From Sympetrum striolatum (lineage: Eukaryota > Arthropoda > Insecta > Odonata > Libellulidae), in contig OX388345.1 of NCBI GenBank assembly GCA_947579665.1, positions 69,431,454 to 69,495,453 of the forward strand: 64,000 nt of DNA. The letters are read 5' to 3'. The stretch's first letter is position 1; each line of letters opens with the position of its first letter. Positions 37,720-50,011 of this stretch are shown here, piece by piece. The notes under the pieces are model-generated. The model worked only from the letters and a program-made list of their open reading frames with translations, was not told the DNA's origin and did not search any database. Made by a program: the position numbers and the translations under genes.

Positions 37720-40700
37720 AGACTGTGTATTTCCAGAGCAAGCCATTTCCAGAATATAGAATGAACGGAGAGACTCCACGAAACTGATGTACATAAAGAT
37801 AAATGACACGGGAATAGACTAACAGAGCGAACTCGTAGAACCCCATTTTCGGCGACGGGTATTAGAAAATCATCATCATCTAAAACGCTCCCCTCGCTGG
37901 ATAATTTCGAGGTGGTAACCCTGAGCGTGGTGGGGCGCCGGGTCGGCGATATCGAAGACCCTGGCAGTATAAATCGCGTGGCTGATGTTTCGCTACTCCG
38001 TGGAAGGGGATCGCCGTGTGGAAGGTATTTGGAAGCGGGGGAATTGATGTGTGGCGAGGGTGTACACGGGGAAGGGGATGCACTGCGGAAACTCGACTGA
38101 GGGAGTCGGTTTTCACGCAGCGTGCATGTTTTACGGTACGAAGTGGTATTCCGCGAGAGGTAATGTGGAGATGGAAACAGGACGTAAGGGAATCGGAAGA
38201 TGGACGCCGGAAAGGGAGGGGCATTCCTCTTTTAATTGCGAGGGGGAGGAGAGAGAATCGGGCATTTTTAACAAGCGAGGGAAGGACTGCGGAGTGATTC
38301 GAAATAGGTGGGGTTTTACGACGTCGTTACACATTTCGCGCGCTACGTGTGCGACCATCGCGCGGCGTTATGCGAGGGCATAACGCTTCGTTATCGATGA
38401 AAAGGCACGATTGTAACTTTTCATTAATTTCTCAAGTTGCTCTAAATTTGTCGTCGGGGGTTTTTAATCCCTTCTTTTTTCTTTATGGATCGATAAATAT
38501 CATAATTTCGGCCGTTTACACCCGCGGTTGGCGACTTTTTTCAGGGGATAACGGCGGCGTGCTTGCGTTCGAGCGTTCTCGTTGCTGATGTTTATGAGGA
38601 TTTTACAACTGCGTTCAGAGGCGACGGGAATGAAAGTATAAATGCTCGCTATCTTCCGTGCCCTAAGTAAGCATCTATAGTCAATTTCATTAGTTTAGCT
38701 AGTAACTATCAACATCAAATTTACTGTATAGATGTGTTCTCTTCATTAAATAACTCAAACTTAAACCGATCTTATCAAAGTCGATATCATAAATAAATTG
38801 GTCTAAATTTTCCCAATTGAGGACAATAACTATAAGGATTCTATTTCATTCCATTCCTATCCAATTTGGTGTTACAACAATATATCTGTTCTGCATTTTT
38901 AACTTAAGACATCATTAATAATACAATAAAAGAACTTTTTTGTTAAAACAGAAGAAACTAAAAGAACGCAAATTTATGGACTTAAATGGAATTTATGGAT
39001 GCAGACATGAAAGAATTGTAATGGAGGGATACTTATAACCATTACCTTACCTTTGTGGAAAAAATAGGCTATGAGCTACGTGCTATATATGTAACTATAA
39101 AACAAATTTATTTTAGTGAAGAGAATAGATTATGAGTATACGTCAATATGTAGCCATGGTTAATTTGTGTAATAATAAGAATAAAAATTTGTTTTGATTT
39201 TTTTTTATCCATAAAATGGCTACTAAGGTTAAATAAAAATAGAACAATCACCAATATGGGTCATATGATGTTAATAATATATGAAGTTATATTATAAATA
39301 AATTCCACAATAAAAATTGGAATATAAAAACCTATATATACGATCAGAATTCCGTCTCGCTTTGGAAAAGAGACATAGCCATTAACATAGAGTCGCTGAG
39401 TTCAAGAAAAGATTTTGAACGACGGACCGGTAGATAAAGACAGTCGTGAGTGCAAAAAGACCTCTTAATTTAGCTCCCTATAAAAGCAGTTATTTTTACA
39501 AGTTTCGCGAACTTAATCCATTAAAAAGAGAGCGGTCTTTTCCGAACGTACGGAGCCGAATGCTATCGGAGGAGTATATCGCGTCGGTATAGACTTCTGA
39601 AATATCTTAATCTGCCGTAAATGTCAAGTATCCTTGGCCCAGACTCAAGAACTTCTACCATAAAAGAGAAGGAGCCATACCCACTACCGGTTTACAGCAT
39701 GGAAAGATTATCGCACCAGAAATTTACTGGGAGCAATTACTTCTGAACGGTAAATTCTTTAAGTATGAGATACTGTAGCACTTACGACAAAAAAGTTTCA
39801 CGGAGATACTAGATGCACTTACTCACCTGTTTCATGGATTTACTTTCACAGTTTAAGCGTCGTAAAGAATGGAGATAAACAAGTGAATTATTAAGAGCGG
39901 GCATTGAGATCTTGTCGATAAGTTTAATCTAAAATTAGCGAGGATTGTTTTGATAAAGCTTACTCTGGCAATACATAAGTTATGATGGTGATTCATACGT
40001 AACGATGAATACTTTTAATAGGAAAGTATGAAGTAGCCTTCTCCCAAAAAAATGTGTAAGTCTATGCCTAATTTTTGAGGTAGATAGTCCCCAAATATAC
40101 TCCATTAGAAAAAAATCCTAGTAGTCATAGCACTAACAGTAAAAAGATTGTGAACAAGAGGCGAAATGTGACAAAATTGTACTTACATGGATGGAGTATG
40201 TCTCAGCTAGCAGCCACCTCCGTCCACAGCATAGTGTATGAAAATCCCTGAAGGAAGGATAGCTGCTGTGATGGCAGTCTTTAGAATATGCTATATATTC
40301 TGTTAAATACAAAAAACTTTTTCATGTGAAATGTCAAAAATAAACACTCCAGAACGAGAAGAAATTATTTCTATTAGCATTAAAACCCTGGAGCGTGACA
40401 TATTACTGGAGTAAGTAATACGTAGTGCGCTCACGGTACAAGCAAACCCACTCTTAGACTTCGAATTTACATTCTGTCAGCGATGAATTGCAGAACAAGG
40501 ACTCGCAGGACCGGAATAGAACGATTTAAAAAAAGTAAACGTGGCAATAATGCATTCAAGGGCACGTATCTGTACAGTACGAGTGAGGAAATTGTGTTAC
40601 ATAAATCTTGGAGGATTTCACCTTACGAATGTCGCAGTCAAGTGGTTTGGAAAAAAAGCAGGAGTCCCACACAGTCGAGTACTTCGCCCACTTTTATTAC

Positions 40701-41184
40701 ACAAGCCTGTGTGAGCATTCCGAAAGGTTGGCAGTCGGGACGTGCACGTGAGGACGCCCTATGCCCTGGAGTGATTTTTACGAGGAAAATTCTCTAGGTG
40801 AAGCACTAGGACATCTCGTCAACCGAAAATACTCTCGTGCTTCAGCAGTAGGGTGCGCTCGATCATTCCACTAATGAGTCTTTCCGTGGCGATTTCACAG
40901 TTCTGAAACCAAAATAAGTTCTTCCATGTCCTTATCAAGCTTTATTAAGGGTATATCCGAAGTCATACATCAGCCATAAAGCAACTGTCAGAGTCGCACT
41001 AAAACCCAGGAGAACAACAAAAATTTTTGTGGCCAAATTTAATACCGAGATGAAATTCTACATTCCATGATTGTAGCTATGAATTTACGATAAAACGTTT
41101 TCTCTTCATTCAATACTAATGTTTTGCTTTATATTTCATGATGAATATTATCCCTCCAACATTGGGAAATTAATGTTACCCTCC
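37720..41184 (+). other. Gene-free stretch with CpG island at 37850-38620
   Basis: The island holds overlapping open frames on both strands, none recognisable. 38640-41180 is AT-rich with nothing assignable. Confidence 0.3.
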
Positions 41185-41430
41185 TACATCTACATAATGT
41201 ACCCTGCAAGATCCCTTTCGGCGCGAGTCAGGGGGTGCATTTACCATTACTCTACTTTCCTGATAAATACTATCGTGCATCGTCCGCGGAAAAAAATATT
41301 GTTTGAAGTAACTTGCTCTAGTTCCTGTTCTCCTGATATTCCTAGCAGGAGAACAGGAACATCTGAACGGCTATGTAACCGGAGGGCTATATTCTGTAAG
41401 GGCTGTATATTGGCTACACCCTCAAAGAAC
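41185..41430 (+). repeat. Decayed arthropod interspersed repeat
   Basis: The phrase CTACATCTACATAATGTACC, then CTGCAAGATCCCTTT and a GGGGGTGCATTTACCA block, resembles a repeat I recall as very common in insect genomes (CTACATCTACAT, then CTCTGCAA, then GGCAGAGGGT). The match is from memory and partial. Confidence 0.4.
41321..41360. repeat. Perfect 15-bp inverted repeat with 10-base loop
   Basis: GTTCCTGTTCTCCTG at 41321-41335 pairs exactly with 41346-41360. It sits inside the decayed repeat at 41185 and could form a stable hairpin in DNA or RNA. Confidence 0.9.
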
Positions 41431-41910
41431 GTTTAGGCTACGTCAATTTCACTGAATGTATTAAGTAAATTTAGTCTATGTTTATATCCACAATCTTCTA
41501 AAGATTCTAATCCAACGTCCTGAAGCATCAGAGTAACGCTCACAGCTACGTAACAATTCTTTGCGAAGCGTATAGCCTTACCTAGTACTATTTAAGAAAC
41601 ACTTTTCAGCAGAGTCCCTGTGCAACCTATAGTATGCTACATGCTTACTATAGGTTAGGCCTATAAAGAATTCTGACCCTCGATAATATTTAAACTAGGG
41701 AAAGGGTGGGAAAGAGTCACATTCTCATAAACTTTAGGGTAGGGCAATGTGGAAAGAATGTATAAAAAAACGCCTAACTCAAATTAGCTACAGAATGATA
41801 GAAGCGGCGGGAATGAAGGCGGGAATTTCTTTATGGCGCATGTCAGTTGGCCTCACGTGATACGCTGGTATTAGATTCTCCGCTTTATTTTTATGATACA
41901 TACATAAATG

Positions 41911-42240
41911 TTCCAATCTTTTGGTAGGTCCTTTGCCTTAAAAATTCCTATTCAACGTTACCGTATCTCCTTCGCTTCTTGGTAGCTATCCCCGCCCTTT
42001 ATATCATCGAACGTGTGTCTTCCACTCTGTTTTTCCCTTTAGTTCTCCTCTTAATCACTTTTCTTAGTAAACTCTATCCTCTCATTATTTGAACCACCCA
42101 TTTCCTCTGTCGACGCTCAATTAATTCAATCAAAGCCTTTTCCTCCCCAACCATCTCCAGCACCTCCGTGTTTGTTTTCCTATCAGCCAAACTTACCTTT
42201 TCCATTCCACACCACACCCACATCTCGAAGGCCTCCGAAC
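41911..42240 (-). mobile_element. Degenerate LINE reverse-transcriptase C-terminal fragment
   Basis: The minus strand reads MVGEEKALIELIERRQRKW, then RKVIKRRTKGK, then FDDIKGGDSYQEAKEI. This is the order seen at the C-terminal end of non-LTR retrotransposon proteins. Stops and shifts are present. It faces a plus-strand piece of the same family at 42765, so the two form an inverted pair about 0.5 kb apart. Confidence 0.65.
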
Positions 42241-42764
42241 TTCTGACTTCCTCTCTTATTAAGATCCACTTTTCACGCCCACACTAAAACACTCCACACC
42301 AAGGACTTCACCAATCTTTTCCTGATTCCTTTATTGAGACCCCTAGCCATCAATTAGCTTGGCATTACAAAAGGGTTCTTTGGCCATGGCTATACTTTCA
42401 TGAATCTCATCTTTGCATCTTCCATCCCAAGAAAGAGTAATTCTCAAGATATCCACTTACACTAGTTTTTCCCCATCTAACTTAGTGGTTAGCTTAGCTT
42501 ACTTAGTCAACCTCATCTTTTAGTTTCATTTTTTCTGTTATCATGCAAACTTACAGGGTATAGTTACTTAATTACTGAGAATTTATCTAATGAGATCTGA
42601 ATGATAATTAAATTCACTGCAATGTGAAAATGGAAGCATAATTGAATTGCCGATTTTCAACCAGAGAAAATCAAAGCAACCGCCTTTTCGTAACATTAAT
42701 ATTCCTCCCAAACTCCCTTGCTTTATCATTATTTGAATTTACTGGAATTTGTATTTGTTTCAGA

Positions 42765-42910
42765 AAGTAACTAAAGGGGAAAGATAGAGGGGAAGAAAAC
42801 AATAAAAGATGGTGGATGACTTAAAGTGTGGGGTAAACTATCAGAAAGTGAAGGAGATGGCGCTTAATAGGAATTTTTGAATCTCGATGCACAAGAACAT
42901 ATATGAATGT
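42765..42910 (+). mobile_element. LINE C-terminal fragment
   Basis: The plus strand reads KMVDDLKCGVNYQKVKEMAL then NRNF and a stop, closely matching the DDIKGG-YQEAKE block of the minus-strand fragment at 41911. The sequence after the stop (ACATATATGAATGTAT) also resembles the 3' flank of that fragment, so both are 3' ends of the same LINE family. Confidence 0.65.
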
Positions 42911-45900
42911 ATTTTTTCTTATTTCTTAAGGCCAATTTTCACACTCATATAGCAAAACAATCCAATGATTTTCCCAATCTTTTCCTTCATCGATACATCT
43001 AGTCATTTATTCCCTTCTTTTTTTTCGATGCATTTGGAAAAATCCTCCCATTAAATCCATTCGCCATTAAATATGCGAGCGGATGGGGCGAACATTTCTT
43101 CATTTCGGGGAGGCCTCGTCCACTTCAATTTGGCTCCCTTTCCACACGATCAAAGCGACGAATAAATCCGCGTCCCCGTTCGTGGAAACGATGAATTAAT
43201 CCACGCCAGGCATAAAAGGGAAGGATATGTGCACCGCTGGAAAGAGAGGCCGTCCAAAATAAAAAGGGGAAACATATTTTTTTCCCCTGAAAGGTATTTA
43301 CGATTCGCTACAGCGCCGGGGTCGAATGGGGGCCCTTATCTCTCCCAGTAAAGTGCAGCTTTGGGAGCGCAGCGCCGGGGGCGGTGCACGAAAGCGTTTA
43401 GGTGTGGTGCGTGGCTGCGGTTTCGCGTGCGGCCCATTCTTTTGTTTTTAACCTCTTTTTCCCTTTGATAGGCAGATAAGGATCGCGCGGGGGTGAGGCA
43501 GTCAGATAAGGCATCGGGTGGACAATTTACGGGGCAGCGGAGGTTCTCCTAAGGGATGGACGGTAAAAGGAAATTGATGGTCGCGCGGGGCTGACATTCT
43601 CAATAAGGAGGACGGGATATTAACCACCCGCCGCGGAGGTGCGCGTAATGCAATGTTCCGCTGGATTGGTGGCTTAAGGGCGCAAATTAGTGCTCCGCGA
43701 GGGTTAAGACGACGAGTGGTGCTTCGCGGATAAAGATCCCTAGCGGTTGTTACCACGTAAGAGTGAATTGAGATCATTCTCTATTTCCCCATTTCTGGAA
43801 TATTTATAATGAAACATTCTGGACCATAATCGGCTCTAAATCTTTCTCAATATTTATATTCAATGGTTTGGAATTTATTTGAAGTACCCCAAACTTTATT
43901 ATCCTCGACATCAAAATGCATTGACTAATTAATTTGAAACTACCTTACCAAAGTTATTTTTCACCAAGGGAAAATGCTAACATTAATGCTTCTCCTTACA
44001 CCACAACGCTATGGTTAGATGTAAGAAGATACTTAATAGTCTCAATCTCTCTCTAATAAAAGACGTTTTATTATTATAATATTTGTAACGCTTTAAAATA
44101 AGGGTAGTGGAGTTGCTTTAATTCAGGCTTATACGCCTGGAATATTTCCATTCCAAGGGTTTTATTCAATGGTAAACGTTTCGTGATAAATTTTTCGTGA
44201 TAAATGTTAAAATAATAAAAGTATATAAAATTTCTATGAATTTAATATATGTTTGACATGTTATTCAAATTCCTTCGAAGCAGTCTCTCTTTTATAACTG
44301 AACGAATCTTGTAGCATACCAAGTTAATAGCGGTAAAATTAATATTTTACTTTCCACACTAGTAATTCATTCCCATATCCACAATTAAAAACAGACAAGT
44401 TTTTCAATTCGTTGAGTTTCTTGATAACAATCGGTTGAAATTATCTGCCATAGTCAAAAGGATGAAAATCCAGTAATTTTTCCACTTCAAATAATCCTAT
44501 TTATCGAGAGCAAAGAAGTTATTTTTTTCAACAAATCCGAAATTCTTTTAAACAAAATTTCAATTTTATTCGCACATACACATATAAATAGACTAATGAG
44601 TAAGGTAGGGGTAGGCAAAGCTAGACTCCAGTCACGCTTTTTGTTGTAATTAATGTCTTCAAAGAAAATTTTGAAGAGCTAACGCTTCTGTAGCTATTCA
44701 GGTCTCCGTCGTTTCTTTTAAGGAACTTCTAAAGCAACGCGTTCCACAAGTAAAGAACTTTGAGGGTGTTTATAACTCAATCGGCTTTATTTCGTCATAT
44801 TTAATAGCGCCTTGTCCTTTGCGGCTTAACGAGAAACTTTACTTTAGAATTTTCCCTTCTATAAAAGCCTCTAATTAGTGAAAGGCTGTTTTATACTTAA
44901 CCCCGAAGAAGCAATCTGTTTTGATCGAACTTTCCCGGCGCCTCGGCAGCGCCCCATCATCCGCAGTCGAGAAAAACATACGTTTTTAATGTAGTGTTTA
45001 CTTGGCCTCCCCACGGTCCGTGGAGAAAGGGCATATTTTGGAATAAAGCCCGAATCAAGTGAACTGTCATGTACCCATTCGAGCGATCCTTTTGTCAGGA
45101 GGAAAAACACACAAATGAAAACCTCGGAGTAACTACCCCTATCGACGTTACCCTCCGAGCCTTTACCCCTTTCATAAACCCAACGCCATTCCGCCCGGGG
45201 CAAGAGGGAGGTACCCCAAGTGGCCGACTGAGTGGCAGGCCCTGAGGCGAGAGCATCCCTTTCTCTCCGAGGAGGAAATATACGCTCGCCCCGTTGTCGC
45301 GGATCATGCCGGGAACGATTCCACGGAGTCCCCCACAGGATCCTTCTGGGCCCCCTCGCCTTAGCACGGAGCGAGGGGTTCTTGACGATCGAAGTGCGGA
45401 GGGGAGAGCCGGGGGATCTAGGTCATATCTCCTCCCACCTACTTACCCACATCCCCTCCTCCTCCCCCGAAAAATCACCTCCGAAACTGCCTTTGCCCTA
45501 CTCCATTACACTCCCCCCTCTGCGACCTCTTTTCCGGACCACCCCCGAAAACTCGGCGCTCATTTCAATTCTTCACTCGTATCAGGTCTCGCTCCTTCCC
45601 TATTCCTTCCTACGCTCCAAGTCCATCCTTTTCCCACGTATACTCCTTCCTTTGGTCGTTTCCTTTAAGGAAAATGGTTGAATTATATATATCTTCATGA
45701 GCCATTTTCAATCCGACGTCGGATGTAGGTCTCCCCAAGTGCTTTTCAATTTTCTCTGTTCTGAGATTCTTGTAACCACATTTAGTGCTACATGATATCT
45801 CTGTTCCACCTATACTTTAAAAGGATATGGAAACGTTGCAACAAATTCCATCAATAGCATTCCCTTTGCCAAATCAATGAGGAATGTACCTCTTCACGTT

Positions 45901-48719
45901 ACATATATACATACATACAGAAGCAATTTCACTCCCCCTATCTTCGACTTACAATAATAATAATAATTTATTTATCATAAAAAGGTTTTTCAACTCAACT
46001 ACCTGTGATATAATGCAAAATATCTAATATTTAAATCATTACTTTCTTACTTATGGCATACATGTTAAAAAGTGTCACGAAGTGAAGGCTGTAGTTATTC
46101 ATCAAGTCTTTACGTTATTACTATACTATTTTTTTAAAACATAGCTCTTGAGAAAAATTCATGCAAATATAATAGAGAAACACGACAATGTGTCGCAAAG
46201 GGAAGCTATTCCGCCATAAATTTCGAATGATGGAGCCACTCTGTAACCGATTTCTTTGCTTTTTAACTCTGGGGAATTATTACATATCCTCTCTTATATT
46301 TTTACCAAATATTCTTATATATGCTGTGAAGAGTGAGGACAGAGGATTTATTTACAACGAAAACAATTTCTACTAATATTTTTTGATTAAATTTAATTTG
46401 ATAATATGGAGGATATTAAGTTTTTAGAGCACTTTTCTGTCTAACCTACATTACTAAAGGACGAAAGGAGCACCAAAAAATCTCATACATTGGAAACCAG
46501 TTTGCTGCAAGATTGCTGCATCAAGAACCCCGGCGGGAAGATTAAACAACGAAATGACGAAAATTCATGAATGCCGTAGAGAAAGAAATTAAGTTAAAAT
46601 TGACGAGATGCATATTTTTTCACCTTGCAAGCAGCTTCATTACTAAAGAAGCGTAAATAAAAAGGATTTTTCCCGTAATCCTCTTAGAGCTCCAAAGCAA
46701 GAATTCTTACTTCCAGTTCATTAAGTATGCTGGATGTATTTGAATTAAATCCTCCATCTCTTAATGAAGGTAGAAAATGATCTGCAACGACGCGGTGCTT
46801 TCCGACTAGAGAGGGATCATTACCGAAAAACAGAAGTCTTATTTCCTTTCGACAAGCTTTCTTTGCAAACTCTTACGTATGTAAGCTGCTGTTATTTTGA
46901 TAACTACGAAAGGCGCATAAACCTAAGAATGGAGAAGAAATAACCATGAATAGATTTAAAGATTACTTAAGCATTTAAACATTCGAAAATGCATCAAGTT
47001 AAACTCAGTCCTAATTGTTATGGATGGAAACTATATATTTCAACGAGATAAGTGTCTGAAAATTTACAATAAAACCCACTCAAAATCGATTATAAATTAT
47101 TGACTCAGTTGCAAGAGCTACCCTTTTCTCTCCCCGATGTATCCATCTGCTGAAGCAACGAAATAGTTATCAAAATATATTGGCCTGCATGTACTTAGTC
47201 AAATACTATTTGTAGTCTACCGCGGTAAGAAATATTTAGTGATTTTATCACTGTGGAGTCCTTTTCACCACCTTTTTTCCTAATACACCAATTCTTACAA
47301 CAACTCTGGAAAACGTCAGATCAAACAAATTTCAAAGTTTCAATAGTGTAATATTTTACTCTGTCAGCAAGTCAATCAGGATACCACCCATAAAAAATAT
47401 CAGTGTATAGTCTCTACATACATTAGAAAGGTAAAGATGTATTTTTATAAGCAGAAGGATAAGACAATTGCGCATTTCTATTCAACAGCGTGAAAATAAA
47501 AGACATTTTTTATGAGCAAAGACCTTACACTACATGCATAACCAAACGTAGAATCAAAAGTTCATTTAAAGCATAAGCCGAGCACACGGAAGAAACTAGA
47601 GACTCGGAAGGAACGTAGAAAAGAGGTCGGAGTGATTCATACGGAATGTCCGGGCAGAAAGCATTTATTCAAGCATTTCCCGTACGAGAGTTGGCGAGAG
47701 AAATATGGAGTAAATTTTCTTACGAATGCGATATTGGGGCAAAGAATGCGGTGTACACAAAGCAGCGGAGGGCGAAGGGAATTTGTGAAAGAGGTCTCTT
47801 TCTGTCGTGATGCAAGTCGAGAAGGAATAAAGTTACAAACCGGACATAACTTATCAAGGAATGGGCATAAAAATAACTCCTTTTATGAGACCACGTGAAT
47901 ATGTTATGAAAGCGGGCAGGAGGTCTCTGCATCTTACCGCAGTATGGGAATCATTCATTGCAGCACTCAAGAATTTACCAGTTTTCGGAATCTCTCTTCC
48001 TAGGTCATCTTTTCTGGCCGCGTGTCAAAAAATTGACCATACGGGTCAGGACCTATAGCCGCAACGTAAAAGATTTTGTATATCGATGGAGTTGTTTTAA
48101 AAGTTGTAAAAATCCTTCTCAATCCATCTCGAAAATCTTTATATCTCTATGGCAACAGTTTGAAAGCATGGGACTTTATTCTGAACGGATGCTATTCTAG
48201 AATCTTGACTCTGATGGCTAGTACGTCTCTTGATATTGTGTACTTCAGATCGGTACACTTATGCACCCCATATACTCTGTTTTTCAAGTAATCACAAACC
48301 ATATTGATCTCGTGGTCAACGATGAGGATATTCTTCCTATCGAATATTGTACCCATTAATAGCCTACTGTCTAGAGCTGGTTAAAGAGGAAGAATTTCAT
48401 TTTAGGCACTCAGAGCATACAGGTGATTCAATTGGTTACATGAACAAAACAGATAAACCCACCACTAATTATTATTCACTTAAGGATAAAATTTGAAAAC
48501 GGTCAAAGAAATTTTAGATAATCAGGGAGAGTAAGGTGAAGATAAAACTATCCGTTTGGCCATTAAAATCTTTTCCGTATTACACTGACAAAGAATATAA
48601 CTTTTCGTGAAATTTAACATGAACTCAGAAAATCTATATTATATACTGATATTTGGTTTATCAATGTTTGCTTGCCCACACTAATAAGCTTTGAATGATA
48701 TATTACGCTAAACGTAAGA
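42911..48719 (+). other. Gene-free stretch with two CpG islands
   Basis: Islands lie at about 43030-43760 and 44790-45670. The second has open frames of 149 and 124 codons on + without recognisable domains, and its right part is C/T-rich. An (AAT)n run lies at 45952-45967. 45700-48700 is AT-rich except a modest patch at 47600-47800. No exon is recognised. Confidence 0.3.
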
Positions 48720-49571
<852 letters not shown>

Positions 49572-49662
49572 TAGTCGCTATCATTTCCCGTCTGCCCGTC
49601 GAAGTCATTTCAGAGGTCAACTGCGATTCTAATCAAATAGAAGCTCGTTCTTCTCTTAAACT

Positions 49663-50011
49663 CGACGGTTAGTGTAGAAGCTCTTCTTGGGTTTCCAATC
49701 GAGTGATATGCGGGAACAGGTCCGACGTTTCGGCTGCTAACTCCTCCGCCAACTTCAAGGATGAAGTTGAAATCTATTTTCCTGGATGTTCTATTGCAAG
49801 CATAGAGTCAGGACGTGGAGCCATTCACATATATACCAAATTTGCGACGGAATAATAACTTCCCATCAATCACTTCATCCCTGAAGATGACTGCGGAGTT
49901 AGCAGCCGAAACGTCGGATCTGTTCCTGAATATCGCCCATTTGAAAACCCAAGAAGACTTTCCACAACACATTCACCGGGAAAGCACCAAATCCTTTCCG
50001 ACGGTTAGTGT
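49663..50011. mobile_element. Penelope-like inverted-repeat insertion with 13-bp target duplication
   Basis: CGACGGTTAGTGT occurs at 49663-49675 and again at 49999-50011, as expected for a target-site duplication. Between them, arms 49682-49769 and 49872-49959 are inverted copies of each other (TCTTCTTGGGTTT, then GACGTTTCGGCTGCTAACTC, then CTTCA-GGATGAAGT). The right arm read on + has CTGAAGA, a G/C stem, then GCCGAAACGTCGG. This matches the CUGANGA and GAAA core of hammerhead ribozymes known in Penelope-like retroelements. No reverse transcriptase is present. An alternative is another foldback element carrying the same widespread motif. Confidence 0.7.

Noticed and set aside
45232..45681. 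149-codon open frame on + in a GC island upstream of exon 2, considered as RDL exon 1
   Set aside because: No ATG at a sensible place, no hydrophobic leader, and no phase-2 donor that would join exon 2.
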